A stretch of 64,000 nucleotides of DNA from positions 124,001 to 188,000 of the forward strand of contig JAFEDJ010000013.1 of assembly GCA_018241685.1 (NCBI GenBank), in the 5' to 3' direction. Made by a program: the position numbers and the translations under genes. Below the pieces are notes generated by a model, which was not told the DNA's origin, searched no databases, and saw only the letters and a program-made list of their open reading frames with translations. Below are positions 8,832-18,741 of the stretch, one piece after another (position 1 is the first letter of the stretch; each line of letters starts with the position of its first letter). Source of the stretch: Pseudomonadota bacterium. Its GTDB lineage: Bacteria > Pseudomonadota > Gammaproteobacteria > Burkholderiales > Rhodocyclaceae.

Positions 8832-9338
8832 ATGAGTGCGAGAATCAGGAGCTGGCAAGGCGACATCACCGCACTGGCCGTCGACGCCATCGTGAATGCG
8901 GCCAATTCGTCGCTGCTGGGTGGTGGCGGTGTGGATGGAGCCATCCACCGGGCCGCCGGGCCCGAACTGAGGGCCTACTGTGCCGGCCTCGGCGGCTGCC
9001 CCACCGGCGAGGCGCGCATCACACCGGGATTCCGGCTGGCGGCACGCCATGTGATCCACACCGTCGGCCCAGTGTGGCAGGGAGGCCAGCACGGCGAGGC
9101 CGAAGCCCTGGCGGCCTGCTACCGCAACAGCCTGCAACTGGCCGTGGCCCACGCCCTGCAGACACTGGCCCTACCGGCGATCAGTTGCGGCGCCTACGGC
9201 TTTCCGCCGCAGGAAGCCGTCCGGATTGCGGTCGCGGCCTGCCGCGCCATGGCAGACGCCAACCCGCTATTGGAAGAAATTGTGCTGGTCGCCTACGACC
9301 CGCAGCTCAAAGCATTGCTCGACGCAGCGCTGGCCTAG
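8832..9338 (+). CDS. macro-domain ADP-ribose-binding/hydrolase protein
   Basis: 168-residue stand-alone macro domain of the MacroD/YmdB type, which removes ADP-ribose from proteins or O-acetyl-ADP-ribose. The ADP-ribose-binding motifs are all visible: [52 protein letters not shown], and [12 protein letters not shown]. The conserved Asn and Asp residues in the NAAN and GGGVDGAI blocks are present. The ATG is preceded by GGGAGG at about 5 nt. It faces the ParA-type operon divergently across 140 bp. The stop overlaps the tail of the convergent Cys-rich gene by 4 bp. Confidence 0.93.
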   Translation: MSARIRSWQGDITALAVDAIVNAANSSLLGGGGVDGAIHRAAGPELRAYCAGLGGCPTGEARITPGFRLAARHVIHTVGPVWQGGQHGEAEALAACYRNSLQLAVAHALQTLALPAISCGAYGFPPQEAVRIAVAACRAMADANPLLEEIVLVAYDPQLKALLDAALA

Positions 9339-9709
9339 CACCCCTGCGGGACCAGACACTGGGACGCCATGCTGGCACGCGCCGGCGTCCCGCGGCCGTT
9401 GCAGACGCGTAGCCCGCGATTTCCCAGCCGCATGCACTGCACGCCGGACTCACTCGGCAGAGCGACCGCGTCGCCGTCCTCCACCTTGTCGATGCGCAGC
9501 AATTCGAGAAAACGCCGGGCAGCCTCCCGACAATCGAAAATCGTCAGGCGCCCGTCATTTGCGCACAGCCAGCGACCGTTCAGCGTGATGCCGAGGCAGT
9601 TGTGGCAACCGCCCGTCAGCGCATGCAGGCGAATCCGCACCTGCCCCAGCAGCGACAGGCGGGCAGCCGCCAGTTCGAGCCACGTGGCGTGGCGTTTCTT
9701 GATGTCCAT
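9335..9709 (-). CDS. Cys-rich protein of unknown function (124 aa)
   Basis: Not recognised. The ATG at 9709 has a strong GGAGGAGAT ribosome site 4-5 nt upstream, so it is probably translated. It is a basic, soluble protein with at least eight cysteines, including a CxxC pair (GGCHNCLG) near residue 35 and a CxxxxxC pair at the extreme C terminus. They could bind zinc or an Fe-S cluster, or form disulfides. It has no signal peptide. It ends inside the last codons of the convergent macro-domain gene. Confidence 0.65.
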   Translation of the reverse strand: MDIKKRHATWLELAAARLSLLGQVRIRLHALTGGCHNCLGITLNGRWLCANDGRLTIFDCREAARRFLELLRIDKVEDGDAVALPSESGVQCMRLGNRGLRVCNGRGTPARASMASQCLVPQGC

Positions 9710-9921
9710 GTTTATCTCCTCCATCTTTTTTTATTTGGCATCCGCCGGCCCTGCAATATCCACGCAGGGCAAGGCGCTTCAAAGAGCATTATCTACCAAT
9801 GCCAGGGGCCTCGGCGAGGTGACGATTCCCGCAACGACCACCGGGAAAACCCGGAGTAGATAAACGGCGTATCATTCGGCGGCCTGATGTAGTGCGCCTG
9901 AAAAAAACGGAGAAAAACACA

Positions 9922-11205
9922 ATGAAACTCGAAACACTGGCCGTCCACGGCGGCTACAGCCCGGACCCGACCACCAAGGCCGTCGCGGTACCGATCTACC
10001 AGACCACGTCCTACGCCTTCGACGACACCCAGCACGGTGCAGACCTGTTCGACCTGAAGGTCGCAGGCAACATCTACACCCGCATCATGAACCCCACCCA
10101 GGCGGTACTTGAGGCCCGCGTGGCGGCGATGGAAGGCGGTATCGCCGGCCTGGCCCTGGCATCCGGCATGGCAGCCATCAGCTATGCGATCCAGACCATC
10201 GCCGAAGCCGGCGACAACATCGTGTCGGCCTCCACGCTGTATGGCGGCACCTACAACCTGTTCGCCCACACGCTGCCGCAGATCGGCATCCATGTCCGCT
10301 TTGCCGACTACCGCGATCCGGCGTCCTTCGCGCCCTTGATCGACGAGCGTACCAAGGCCATCTACTGCGAATCGGTCGGCAACCCGCTGGGCAACATCAC
10401 CGATTTCGAGCCGCTGGCCGCCATCGCCCACGCCCACGGCATTCCGTTGATCGTGGACAACACCGTTCCGTCCCCCTACCTGTGCCGTCCGATCGAGCAC
10501 GGCGCCGACATCGTGGTGCACTCACTCACCAAGTACCTGGGCGGTCACGGCAACTCCATCGGCGGCATCATCGTCGACAGCGGCAAGTTCCCGTGGGCGG
10601 AGCACAAGGAGCGCTTCCGCCGCCTCAATGAGCCGGACGTGTCCTACCACGGCGTCGTGTATACGGAAGCCCTCGGCCCGGCCGCCTACATCGGCCGCGC
10701 CCGCGTCGTGCCGCTACGCAACATGGGCGCTGCGATCAGCCCCTTCAACGCCTTCCTGATCCTGCAGGGCATCGAGACCCTCGCCCTGCGCATGGACCGC
10801 ATCTGCGAAAACACCCAGAAGGTCGCCGAATTCCTGAAGGCCCACGCCAAGGTTGCGTGGGTCAATTACGCCGGCCTACCGGAGCACCCCCACAACGGAC
10901 TGGTCCACAAATACATGGGCGGCCGCGCCTCGGGCATCCTCAACTTCGGCGTGAAGAGTGCTGACGGTGACGGCAAGGCCGCCGGCGGACGCTTCCAGGA
11001 CGCTCTCAAGCTGGTAACCCGCCTGGTGAACATCGGCGACAGCAAGAGCCTTGCCTGCCACCCCGCATCCACCACTCACCGCCAACTGTCGCCCGAAGAG
11101 ATGGTCAAGGCCGGCGTATCCGAGGACATGGTGCGCCTGTCCATCGGCATCGAGCACATCGACGATATCCTGGCCGACCTGGACCAGGCACTGGCAGCAG
11201 TCTGA
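9922..11205 (+). CDS. metY: O-acetylhomoserine sulfhydrylase (aminocarboxypropyltransferase)
   Basis: 427-residue Cys/Met-metabolism PLP enzyme that makes homocysteine from O-acetylhomoserine and sulfide. Family markers are LETLAVHGGYSPD at the N terminus, YTRIMNPT, LASGMAAISYAI, VDNTVPSPYLCRP and the PLP-lysine segment SLTKYLGGHG. The long insertion and overall size fit MetY better than MetB or MetZ, which are about 390 residues. The ATG at 9922 follows ACGGAG by about 9 nt and gives the normal start MKLETLAVHGG. The 212 bp upstream (9710-9921) hold no further gene; I saw no clear S-adenosylmethionine riboswitch there. Confidence 0.92.
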   Translation: MKLETLAVHGGYSPDPTTKAVAVPIYQTTSYAFDDTQHGADLFDLKVAGNIYTRIMNPTQAVLEARVAAMEGGIAGLALASGMAAISYAIQTIAEAGDNIVSASTLYGGTYNLFAHTLPQIGIHVRFADYRDPASFAPLIDERTKAIYCESVGNPLGNITDFEPLAAIAHAHGIPLIVDNTVPSPYLCRPIEHGADIVVHSLTKYLGGHGNSIGGIIVDSGKFPWAEHKERFRRLNEPDVSYHGVVYTEALGPAAYIGRARVVPLRNMGAAISPFNAFLILQGIETLALRMDRICENTQKVAEFLKAHAKVAWVNYAGLPEHPHNGLVHKYMGGRASGILNFGVKSADGDGKAAGGRFQDALKLVTRLVNIGDSKSLACHPASTTHRQLSPEEMVKAGVSEDMVRLSIGIEHIDDILADLDQALAAV

Positions 11206-11222
11206 TCCCTGCCCGCAGTATC

Positions 11223-11249
11223 CGGCCCCCTGCTTCAAGCAGGGGGCCG
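11223..11249. terminator. strong hairpin between metY and the convergent gene
   Basis: CGGCCCCCTGC (11223-11233) and GCAGGGGGCCG (11239-11249) form an 11 bp perfect stem with a TTCAA loop. It sits between two convergent genes and can end transcription from both. The flanking U-tract is poor. Confidence 0.65.
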
Positions 11250-11256
11250 AGTCCCC

Positions 11257-12699
11257 TCACGCCAACTGGCAACCAACGACCTGATAGCCGGGGCCTGCAA
11301 GCAAGGCCGGACCGCTCTGCAATTTGAGCATGCGCGTGCCAAGCTTGACGAAGAGCACGCCACTGCGGATGGTGCCCGGCTCACAGACGATCCTTACCCC
11401 CCGCCCCCTCACCGGCGGATCGCACAGGATGCCGTTCCAGCTCCGCGCGCCATCATCAAAGATGACGGGCTGCGGATCGTCCGACAGGCGCTGAACGCCA
11501 ACCGACGCTCCGCCTTTTTCATCCACGCGCACACGCCGGACAACGCCCAGCACCCAGCGTCCGTTCTCGCCCAGATGCGCGGCCACCAAGGTTCCGACCC
11601 GGCACACCTCGGGGTCCATCACTGTCGAGCGGACGCCGAAACCGTTGCGGCTGGCATCCTGCAGCGCCCACGCAGCCGCCGGCCGCAGCAGTGCCTCACC
11701 GGAAATCAGTGAGCGAATGAAGCCCAGCCCCGTCGCCAACGATAGGGTGCCCCCCACCGGATGGCGCCGGAAGCGCCGGGTTGGCGGTTGCTCCCCCCAA
11801 TGCCGGATCAGATGACGTATGGTGGCCGCAACAGTCGAGTCATCCATGCCATCGAAACCACGACCGCCTCCCTCAGCATCTTGCCCCAGCTCCCCAAGAA
11901 CAGGCATCGCGTCGGCGGGATCGAAATAACGCATCGTCGACGACGGCTCGGTCGGCGGCACCAGGCAACGCCGGGGCGGCGACAGGGCTTCCAGGTCGAC
12001 CGCGAACAACTGGCCGCGGCCAGGCCTCTGGCGGAGGTCCAGGGCATGCTGTAGATGTCGCACCAGCTTGTCGGTCGCCTCGATACGCTCGGGGGCCAAC
12101 TGGTCGAGACAAGCGCTCTTCATCGCCACCAGCCGTACGAACTCCCGCCGGATCGTCGAACGGGTCTCGCGCCCTTCGCGGACCAGGACCGGGCTGTCCA
12201 GTCGGTCCTGCTCGCAAGCAGTCCGGTATGCCTCACCGGCCCGCCGCCAGGAGTCCTCAGACAGCTCCTGGTAATCGAAAGCCGCCCACTTCATCTCTCC
12301 GTTGGCGCAGCGCACCGAACGCAGCAGCATCTCGAGCCGCTGATCAGGCTCAAGTTCCTCTTCGGGAGATGCCAGCACGAGCTCATAGGCACGCCCGAGA
12401 CTGGCGTGAAAATCCTGGCCGAGCGCCTTGTAGCGCACACTGCGCGCACCGAGGACATTGGATAGATAGAGACTGGCGGTCTGCCGCAGATGGGGCTGCG
12501 CAGCTTCATCGAGTTGCACGACAAGGCGAGCCAGTTCCGCCGGCGGCACGAGCGCTTCGTAGTGAAAGGAGTCCAGCCAGCGGATCAGCTCGATCAGTGC
12601 AGCCGGTGCCGCGCTGGACGCGATCTCGCCAAGCACGTGCTTCAGCGACTCGGGCTGCTGGAGCGGGTGCGCCTCCGCGGCAACAGAATCAAGCACCAT
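11257..12699 (-). CDS. unknown protein with possible C-terminal PilZ-like domain
   Basis: About 480 residues, soluble, not recognised as a whole. The N-terminal two thirds are helical and rich in Leu, Ala and Arg. The C-terminal third is beta-rich and carries RRFRR followed about 36 residues later by DASRNG, which matches the RxxxR ... [D/N]xSxxG signature of c-di-GMP-binding PilZ domains. An upstream ATG at 12729 adds ten residues. I chose the ATG at 12699 because GGGAGAGAAGG lies 8 nt before it. Two other proteins in the window make or break c-di-GMP (23.4 and 32.5 kb), so a receptor would fit, but this is inference. Confidence 0.6.
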   Translation of the reverse strand: MVLDSVAAEAHPLQQPESLKHVLGEIASSAAPAALIELIRWLDSFHYEALVPPAELARLVVQLDEAAQPHLRQTASLYLSNVLGARSVRYKALGQDFHASLGRAYELVLASPEEELEPDQRLEMLLRSVRCANGEMKWAAFDYQELSEDSWRRAGEAYRTACEQDRLDSPVLVREGRETRSTIRREFVRLVAMKSACLDQLAPERIEATDKLVRHLQHALDLRQRPGRGQLFAVDLEALSPPRRCLVPPTEPSSTMRYFDPADAMPVLGELGQDAEGGGRGFDGMDDSTVAATIRHLIRHWGEQPPTRRFRRHPVGGTLSLATGLGFIRSLISGEALLRPAAAWALQDASRNGFGVRSTVMDPEVCRVGTLVAAHLGENGRWVLGVVRRVRVDEKGGASVGVQRLSDDPQPVIFDDGARSWNGILCDPPVRGRGVRIVCEPGTIRSGVLFVKLGTRMLKLQSGPALLAGPGYQVVGCQLA

Positions 12700-12870
12700 G
12701 ACGACCGCCTTCTCTCCCGTTACGGCCATGCCGAAAAATTAGGTTCCTTGCGCGCGGCGATGGTAGCACAAAGGGCCTGGCGCCTATCCTGCACCGCAGT
12801 CCCCGGATCGTGGAAAGCCCCATCCCCGAGCCCACTGGGTATCGGTTAAGATTCAGGCTTTTGGCGCGCC

Positions 12871-14170
<1,300 letters not shown>

Positions 14171-14216
14171 ACGACCTATCGGTCGCAGGCTCGCGCCGCC
14201 AACCCGGAGCGCCATG

Positions 14217-14248
14217 AAAAAAGCCGCGATTCACATCGCGGCTTTTTT
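14217..14248. terminator. bidirectional intrinsic terminator
   Basis: AGCCGCGAT (14222-14230) pairs with ATCGCGGCT (14235-14243) around TCAC. The stem is flanked by an A-tract at 14217-14222 and a T-tract at 14243-14248. It serves folA on the plus strand and the decarboxylase gene on the minus strand. Confidence 0.93.
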
Positions 14249-14268
14249 CATTCAGGCAAGCACAGGAC

Positions 14269-16518
14269 TCAGCCGCGCACGCAATCCACGTAGTAATGGA
14301 TTCGCCCGTCGCGCTCTTCCTTCACGAGGCCATGCACATCGGTCTCGAAGCCCGGGAAGCGGTCATTGAACTCCCGCGCAAAACGCAGGTACTGGACCAC
14401 GGTCTTGTTGAAGCGCTCGCCCGGGATCAGCAGCGGAATGCCCGGCGGGTACGGGGTCAGCAGCACACTGGTGACGCGGCCTTCCAGCTCATCGATGGGC
14501 ACCCGCTCGATTTCCCGGTGGGCCATCTTGGCGAAGGCGTCGGCCGGCTTCATCGCCGGGACCATGTCCGAAAGGTACATCTCGGTGGTCAGGCGGGCCA
14601 CGTCGTTCTGCTTGTAGATGTCGTGGATCTGCTGGCAGAGGTCGTGCAGGCCGATGCGCTCGTAGCGCGGGTGCTTGGCGATGAACTCGGGCAGCACGCG
14701 CCACAGGGGCTGGTTTTTGTCGTAATCGTCCTTGAACTGCTGCAGCGCGGTCAGCAGCGTGTTCCAGCGGCCCTTGGTGATGCCGATGGTGAACATGATG
14801 AAGAACGAGTACAGGCCGGTCTTCTCGACGATGACGCCATGCTCGGCCAGGTACTTGGTGACGATCGCCGCCGGGATGCCGAAGTCGTCGGCGAAGTCGC
14901 CGTCCACGTCGAGGCCCGGAGTGATGATGGTGGCCTTGATCGGGTCGAGCATGTTGAAGCCCGGCGCGATATTGCCGAAGCCGTGCCAGCGCTCGGAGTC
15001 GCGCAGCATCCACTCTTCGCGATCGCCCACGCCCTCGTCGGCGAGGTAGTCGGGGCCCCACACCTTGAACCACCAGTCGACGCCCCACTCCTCGTCCACC
15101 TTGCGCATCGCGCGGCGGAAATCGAGGGCTTCGGCCAGGGACTCCTCCACCAGCGCGGTGCCGCCCGGGGCTTCCATCATCGCTGCCGCCACATCGCAGG
15201 ACGCGATGATCGAGTACTGCGGCGACGTGGACGAGTGCATCAGGTAGGCCTCGTTGAAGATGTCCCGGTCCAGCCTGCGTGTCTGGGAATCCTGCACGAG
15301 GATCTGCGAGGCCTGGGACAGGCCAGCCAGCAGCTTATGGGTGGACTGGGTCGAGAACACCATCGACTCGCTGCAGCGCGGGCGGTCGGCGCCCATCGCG
15401 TGGTAATCGCCGTAGAAGTCGTGGAAGGCCGCGTGGGGCAGCCAGGCTTCGTCGAAGTGCAGGGTATCGATCTCGCCGTCCAGCATCTCCTTGATGGTCT
15501 CCACGTTGTAGAGGATGCCGTCGTAGGTGGACTGGGTGATCGTCAGGATGCGCGGCTTCTTGTCCTTCACCGCACGGGCGAAGGGATTGGCCTCGATCTT
15601 GCGGCGGATGTTGTCGAGCTTGAACTCGTCCAGCGGGATCGGCCCGATGATGCCGAAGTGGTTGCGGGTCGGCGTCAGGAACACCGGGATCGCCCCGGTC
15701 ATGATGATCGAGTGCAGGATGGACTTGTGGCAGTTGCGGTCCACCACCACGATATCGTCCGGCGCCACGGTGGAATGCCACACCATCTTGTTGGAAGTGG
15801 ACGTGCCGTTGGTGACGAAGTACAGGTGGTCGGCGTGGAAGATCCGCGCCGCATTGCGCTCAGAGGCCGCCACCGGGCCGGTGTGGTCGAGCAGTTGGCC
15901 GAGTTCATCCACCGCGTTGCAGACGTCGGCGCGCAGCATGTTCTCGCCGAAGAACTGGTGGAACATCTGGCCGACCGGGCTCTTCAGGAAGGCGACGCCG
16001 CCGGAGTGGCCGGGGCAGTGCCAGGAGTACGAGCCGTCGGCCGCGTAGTGGGTCAGCGCACGGAAGAACGGCGGCGGCAGGGAATCCAGGTAGGCGCGGG
16101 CCTCGCGCACGATGTGGCGGGCAACGAACTCCGGCGTGTCCTCGAACATGTGGATGAAGCCGTGCAATTCGCGCAGCACATCGTTCGGGATATGGCGGGA
16201 GGTGCGCGTCTCGCCATACAGGAAGATCGGGATGTCAGCGTTACGGAAACGGACTTCCTCGACGAAGGCGCGCAGGTCGGCGATGGCCTTTTCGGTGGCT
16301 TCGGGCGACGAGAACTCCTCATCGTCGATGGACAGGATGAAGGCCGACCCACGGCTCTGCTGCTGGGCGAAGGACGCCACGTCGCCGTAGCTGGTCACCC
16401 CCAGGACGTGCGGGCCTTCCTTCTCGATGGCTTCCGCCAGGGCCCGGATACCCAGCCCGGACGTGTTTTCCGAACGGAAGTCCTCGTCGATGACGATGAC
16501 CGGAAAATTGAAGCGCAT
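14269..16518 (-). CDS. Orn/Lys/Arg decarboxylase (fold-I PLP enzyme)
   Basis: 749-residue basic amino acid decarboxylase related to AdiA, CadA and SpeF. It has the N-terminal receiver-like wing domain (MRFNFPVIVIDEDFRS). The PLP-binding core follows with HCPGHSGGVAFLKSP, FVTNGTSTSNK, FDEAWLPHAAFH and the PLP lysine in STHKLLAGLSQ. The C-terminal domain includes LLTPYPPGIPLLIPGERF. Which of arginine, lysine or ornithine it uses cannot be told from sequence alone; it is similar in length to the 755-residue E. coli AdiA. The start at 16518 follows a GAGGAG ribosome site; the open frame continues upstream to 16563 without support. Products such as agmatine, cadaverine or putrescine would serve polyamine supply or acid tolerance. 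Confidence 0.92.
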   Translation of the reverse strand: MRFNFPVIVIDEDFRSENTSGLGIRALAEAIEKEGPHVLGVTSYGDVASFAQQQSRGSAFILSIDDEEFSSPEATEKAIADLRAFVEEVRFRNADIPIFLYGETRTSRHIPNDVLRELHGFIHMFEDTPEFVARHIVREARAYLDSLPPPFFRALTHYAADGSYSWHCPGHSGGVAFLKSPVGQMFHQFFGENMLRADVCNAVDELGQLLDHTGPVAASERNAARIFHADHLYFVTNGTSTSNKMVWHSTVAPDDIVVVDRNCHKSILHSIIMTGAIPVFLTPTRNHFGIIGPIPLDEFKLDNIRRKIEANPFARAVKDKKPRILTITQSTYDGILYNVETIKEMLDGEIDTLHFDEAWLPHAAFHDFYGDYHAMGADRPRCSESMVFSTQSTHKLLAGLSQASQILVQDSQTRRLDRDIFNEAYLMHSSTSPQYSIIASCDVAAAMMEAPGGTALVEESLAEALDFRRAMRKVDEEWGVDWWFKVWGPDYLADEGVGDREEWMLRDSERWHGFGNIAPGFNMLDPIKATIITPGLDVDGDFADDFGIPAAIVTKYLAEHGVIVEKTGLYSFFIMFTIGITKGRWNTLLTALQQFKDDYDKNQPLWRVLPEFIAKHPRYERIGLHDLCQQIHDIYKQNDVARLTTEMYLSDMVPAMKPADAFAKMAHREIERVPIDELEGRVTSVLLTPYPPGIPLLIPGERFNKTVVQYLRFAREFNDRFPGFETDVHGLVKEERDGRIHYYVDCVRG

Positions 16519-16559
16519 TCTCGACTCCTCGATGCCCGACTTTCGGCCCGGGCGGATCA

Positions 16560-16604
16560 ACAAAAAGCGTTGGGCGGACTTGCGTGCTTGCGCATAGTCC
16601 GCCC
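16560..16604 (-). terminator. intrinsic terminator after dcd
   Basis: GGGCGGACT (16572-16580) pairs with AGTCCGCCC (16596-16604), and the inner TGCG/CGCA lengthens the stem to 13 bp with one bulge. Read on the minus strand, the stem is followed by AACGCTTTTTG. It separates dcd from the decarboxylase gene. Confidence 0.7.
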
Positions 16605-16633
16605 GGTGTCGGTGACGTTACAACAGAAATATT

Positions 16634-17203
16634 TCAGATCTTCGGCAGCGTCACGCCAGTCTGGCCAAGATACTTGCCGCCACGGTCCTTGTAGGACGTG
16701 TCGCACACCTCGTCCGACTCGAAGAACAGCATCTGGGCGACGCCTTCATTGGCGTAGATCTTGGCCGGCAGCGGCGTGGTGTTGGAGAACTCCAGCGTCA
16801 CATGGCCTTCCCACTCTGGCTCCAGCGGCGTCACGTTGACGATGATGCCGCAGCGCGCATAAGTGGACTTGCCCAGGCACACGGTCAGCACGCTGCGCGG
16901 GATACGGAAGTACTCCACGGTGCGCGCCAGTGCGAAGGAGTTCGGCGGAATGATGCACACATCGCCGGTGAAATCCACGAAGTTGCGCTCGTCGAAATTC
17001 TTCGGATCGACGATCGTGGAATTGATGTTGGTGAAGATCTTGAATTCGTTGGCAACGCGCACGTCGTAGCCGTAGCTCGACGTCCCGTAGGACACGATCT
17101 TGCCGCCCTCATTCTGGCGCACCAGTTCGGGGGCAAACGGTTCGATCATGCGCGCATCGCCTTCCGCCATGCGGCGAATCCACTTGTCCGATTTGATGCT
17201 CAC
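16634..17203 (-). CDS. dcd: dCTP deaminase Dcd
   Basis: Deaminates dCTP to dUTP, feeding dUMP to thymidylate synthase. 189 residues, the standard size, with [13 protein letters not shown] at the N terminus. The core blocks [79 protein letters not shown] and [12 protein letters not shown] (each contiguous in the protein) carry the catalytic Glu. The start is a GTG at 17203; the frame continues upstream to 17281 but without family similarity. Confidence 0.96.
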   Translation of the reverse strand: MSIKSDKWIRRMAEGDARMIEPFAPELVRQNEGGKIVSYGTSSYGYDVRVANEFKIFTNINSTIVDPKNFDERNFVDFTGDVCIIPPNSFALARTVEYFRIPRSVLTVCLGKSTYARCGIIVNVTPLEPEWEGHVTLEFSNTTPLPAKIYANEGVAQMLFFESDEVCDTSYKDRGGKYLGQTGVTLPKI

Positions 17204-17289
17204 GCGGGGCCCCTGCACAAAAACGCGCATTCTACATGCAGAGGCCCGCCGGAGAGACGTCAATTGCAGACGTTGATGCAATGCCGCAA

Positions 17290-17484
17290 CTACTTCTTCT
17301 TATCCTCTTCCGGATCGTCCTTGACCACGTCGTAGATGCCCTTGCCGACCTTGAACGGCACCTTCACCACTTCGACGCCGACATCCACCGCTGCACCGAC
17401 GACGGTGCCCACCACACAGCCGCCCAGGCCCATGCAGGCGACCGCCAGCAGGCCACCGGCCATCATCCGCTTAAGGCCGCTCAT
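17290..17484 (-). CDS. small lipoprotein
   Basis: 64 residues. A basic N terminus and hydrophobic stretch lead to a lipobox ending in LGGC at residue 23. [15 protein letters not shown] segment follows, then a charged Asp/Lys tail. It matches the look of a widespread small proteobacterial lipoprotein family of unknown role. The ATG overlaps the apbC stop by 3-4 bp, so it is translationally coupled to it. It probably sits in the periplasm, anchored to a membrane. Confidence 0.8.
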   Translation of the reverse strand: MSGLKRMMAGGLLAVACMGLGGCVVGTVVGAAVDVGVEVVKVPFKVGKGIYDVVKDDPEEDKKK

Positions 17485-18572
17485 GTGTTCTGCACCACGA
17501 TGTTGGGGAACTTGTGGCTCATGTCCTTGGCGCGCTCGGCGATGCTGATCGCCACCTTGCGGGCGATGCCCTTGTAGATCTCGGCGACGCGGCCGTCCGG
17601 GTCGGCGACCACCGTCGGCACGCCGCTGTCCACTTCCTGGCGGATCTGGATGTCGAGGGGCAGCGCGCCGAGGAAGGGCACACCGTAGTCGGCGCACATG
17701 GCCTGGCCACCGCCAGTGCCGAAGATGTGCTCCTCGTGGCCGCAGTTGGAGCAGATATGGATGCTCATGTTTTCGACGATGCCGATGATCGGCACGCCGA
17801 CCTTCTCGAACATCTTGAGGCCCTTGCGGGCGTCCAGCAGCGCGATGTCCTGCGGCGTGGTGACGATCACGGCACCGGTCACCGGCACGGTCTGGGACAG
17901 GGTCAGCTGAATGTCGCCGGTGCCCGGCGGCATGTCGATAACCAGGTAGTCCAACTCGTCCCAGTTGGTTTCCTTCAGCAGCTGCTGCAGCGCGCCGGTG
18001 GCCATCGGGCCGCGCCACACCATCGGCGTCTCCACATCCACCAGGAAGCCGATGGACATCACCTGCAGGCCATGGGCGTGCAGCGGTTGCATGGTCTTGC
18101 CGTCGAGGGATTCGGGACGCTGACCGCCGATCCCCAGCATCTGCGGCTGGGACGGGCCATAGATATCCGCATCCAGCATGCCGACGCGGGCACCTTCGGC
18201 CGCCAGCGCGAGGGCCAGGTTGACCGCGGTGGTGCTCTTGCCGACGCCGCCCTTGCCAGACGCCACGGCGATGATGTTCTTCACGCCGGGCAACAGCTTG
18301 ACGCCCTGCTGCACCGCGTGAGCGACGATTTTGGTGTGCACGTTGGCACTCACGTTGCCGACGCCCGGCAAAGTCTTGACCTGGGCGATCAGCGCCTGGC
18401 GGATCGCGTCGATCTGGGTTTGCGCCGGGTAGCCCAGCTCGATGTCGAAGGACACGTCTGCACCGCTCACGCGCAGGTTCTTCACCAGGCGAGATGAGAC
18501 GTAGTCCTTGCCGGTATTGGGATCGACGAACTGCTTCAGGCAGTCGAGGACGCTCTGGTCGGTCAGGCTCAT
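17481..18572 (-). CDS. apbC: iron-sulfur cluster carrier protein ApbC/Mrp
   Basis: P-loop NTPase of the Mrp/NBP35 family that carries and transfers Fe-S clusters in the cytoplasm. An N-terminal MIP18/DUF59-like domain covers residues 1-90. The ATPase domain follows with [43 protein letters not shown] and the cluster-binding CxxC ([13 protein letters not shown]). The start at 18572 ([12 protein letters not shown]) is the family start; the frame is open further upstream. It stands divergent to metG. Confidence 0.93.
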   Translation of the reverse strand: MSLTDQSVLDCLKQFVDPNTGKDYVSSRLVKNLRVSGADVSFDIELGYPAQTQIDAIRQALIAQVKTLPGVGNVSANVHTKIVAHAVQQGVKLLPGVKNIIAVASGKGGVGKSTTAVNLALALAAEGARVGMLDADIYGPSQPQMLGIGGQRPESLDGKTMQPLHAHGLQVMSIGFLVDVETPMVWRGPMATGALQQLLKETNWDELDYLVIDMPPGTGDIQLTLSQTVPVTGAVIVTTPQDIALLDARKGLKMFEKVGVPIIGIVENMSIHICSNCGHEEHIFGTGGGQAMCADYGVPFLGALPLDIQIRQEVDSGVPTVVADPDGRVAEIYKGIARKVAISIAERAKDMSHKFPNIVVQNT

Positions 18573-18697
18573 GGTATCGGGGGCCGGCGAGCGGCGGAAA
18601 AATGAAAACATGGTGAACGGCACGCGGGGCGAGGTAAACCCGAGTAATTTTGTCCAGTTTACCAAAACGGGCAGGCTCCGCGAGGGCGGAATCGCTT

Positions 18698-18706
18698 TGC
18701 TAGAAT
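18698..18706 (+). promoter_or_regulatory. extended -10 promoter of metG
   Basis: TGC-TAGAAT is an extended -10 element 36 bp upstream of the metG ATG. No convincing -35 is visible. Confidence 0.45.
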
Positions 18707-18741
18707 GCCGGATTCAGAACAATCGTGCATCAGGCCCATCC

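Noticed and set aside
9725..9921. Possible SAM or SAH riboswitch before metY
   Set aside because: I could not find the conserved core of any S-adenosylmethionine or S-adenosylhomocysteine riboswitch; a covariance-model search would decide.
14296..16839. 847-codon frame on the plus strand over the Orn/Lys/Arg decarboxylase and the dcd 3' end
   Set aside because: Shadow of the two minus-strand genes, crossing the intrinsic terminator of dcd; no recognisable motif.
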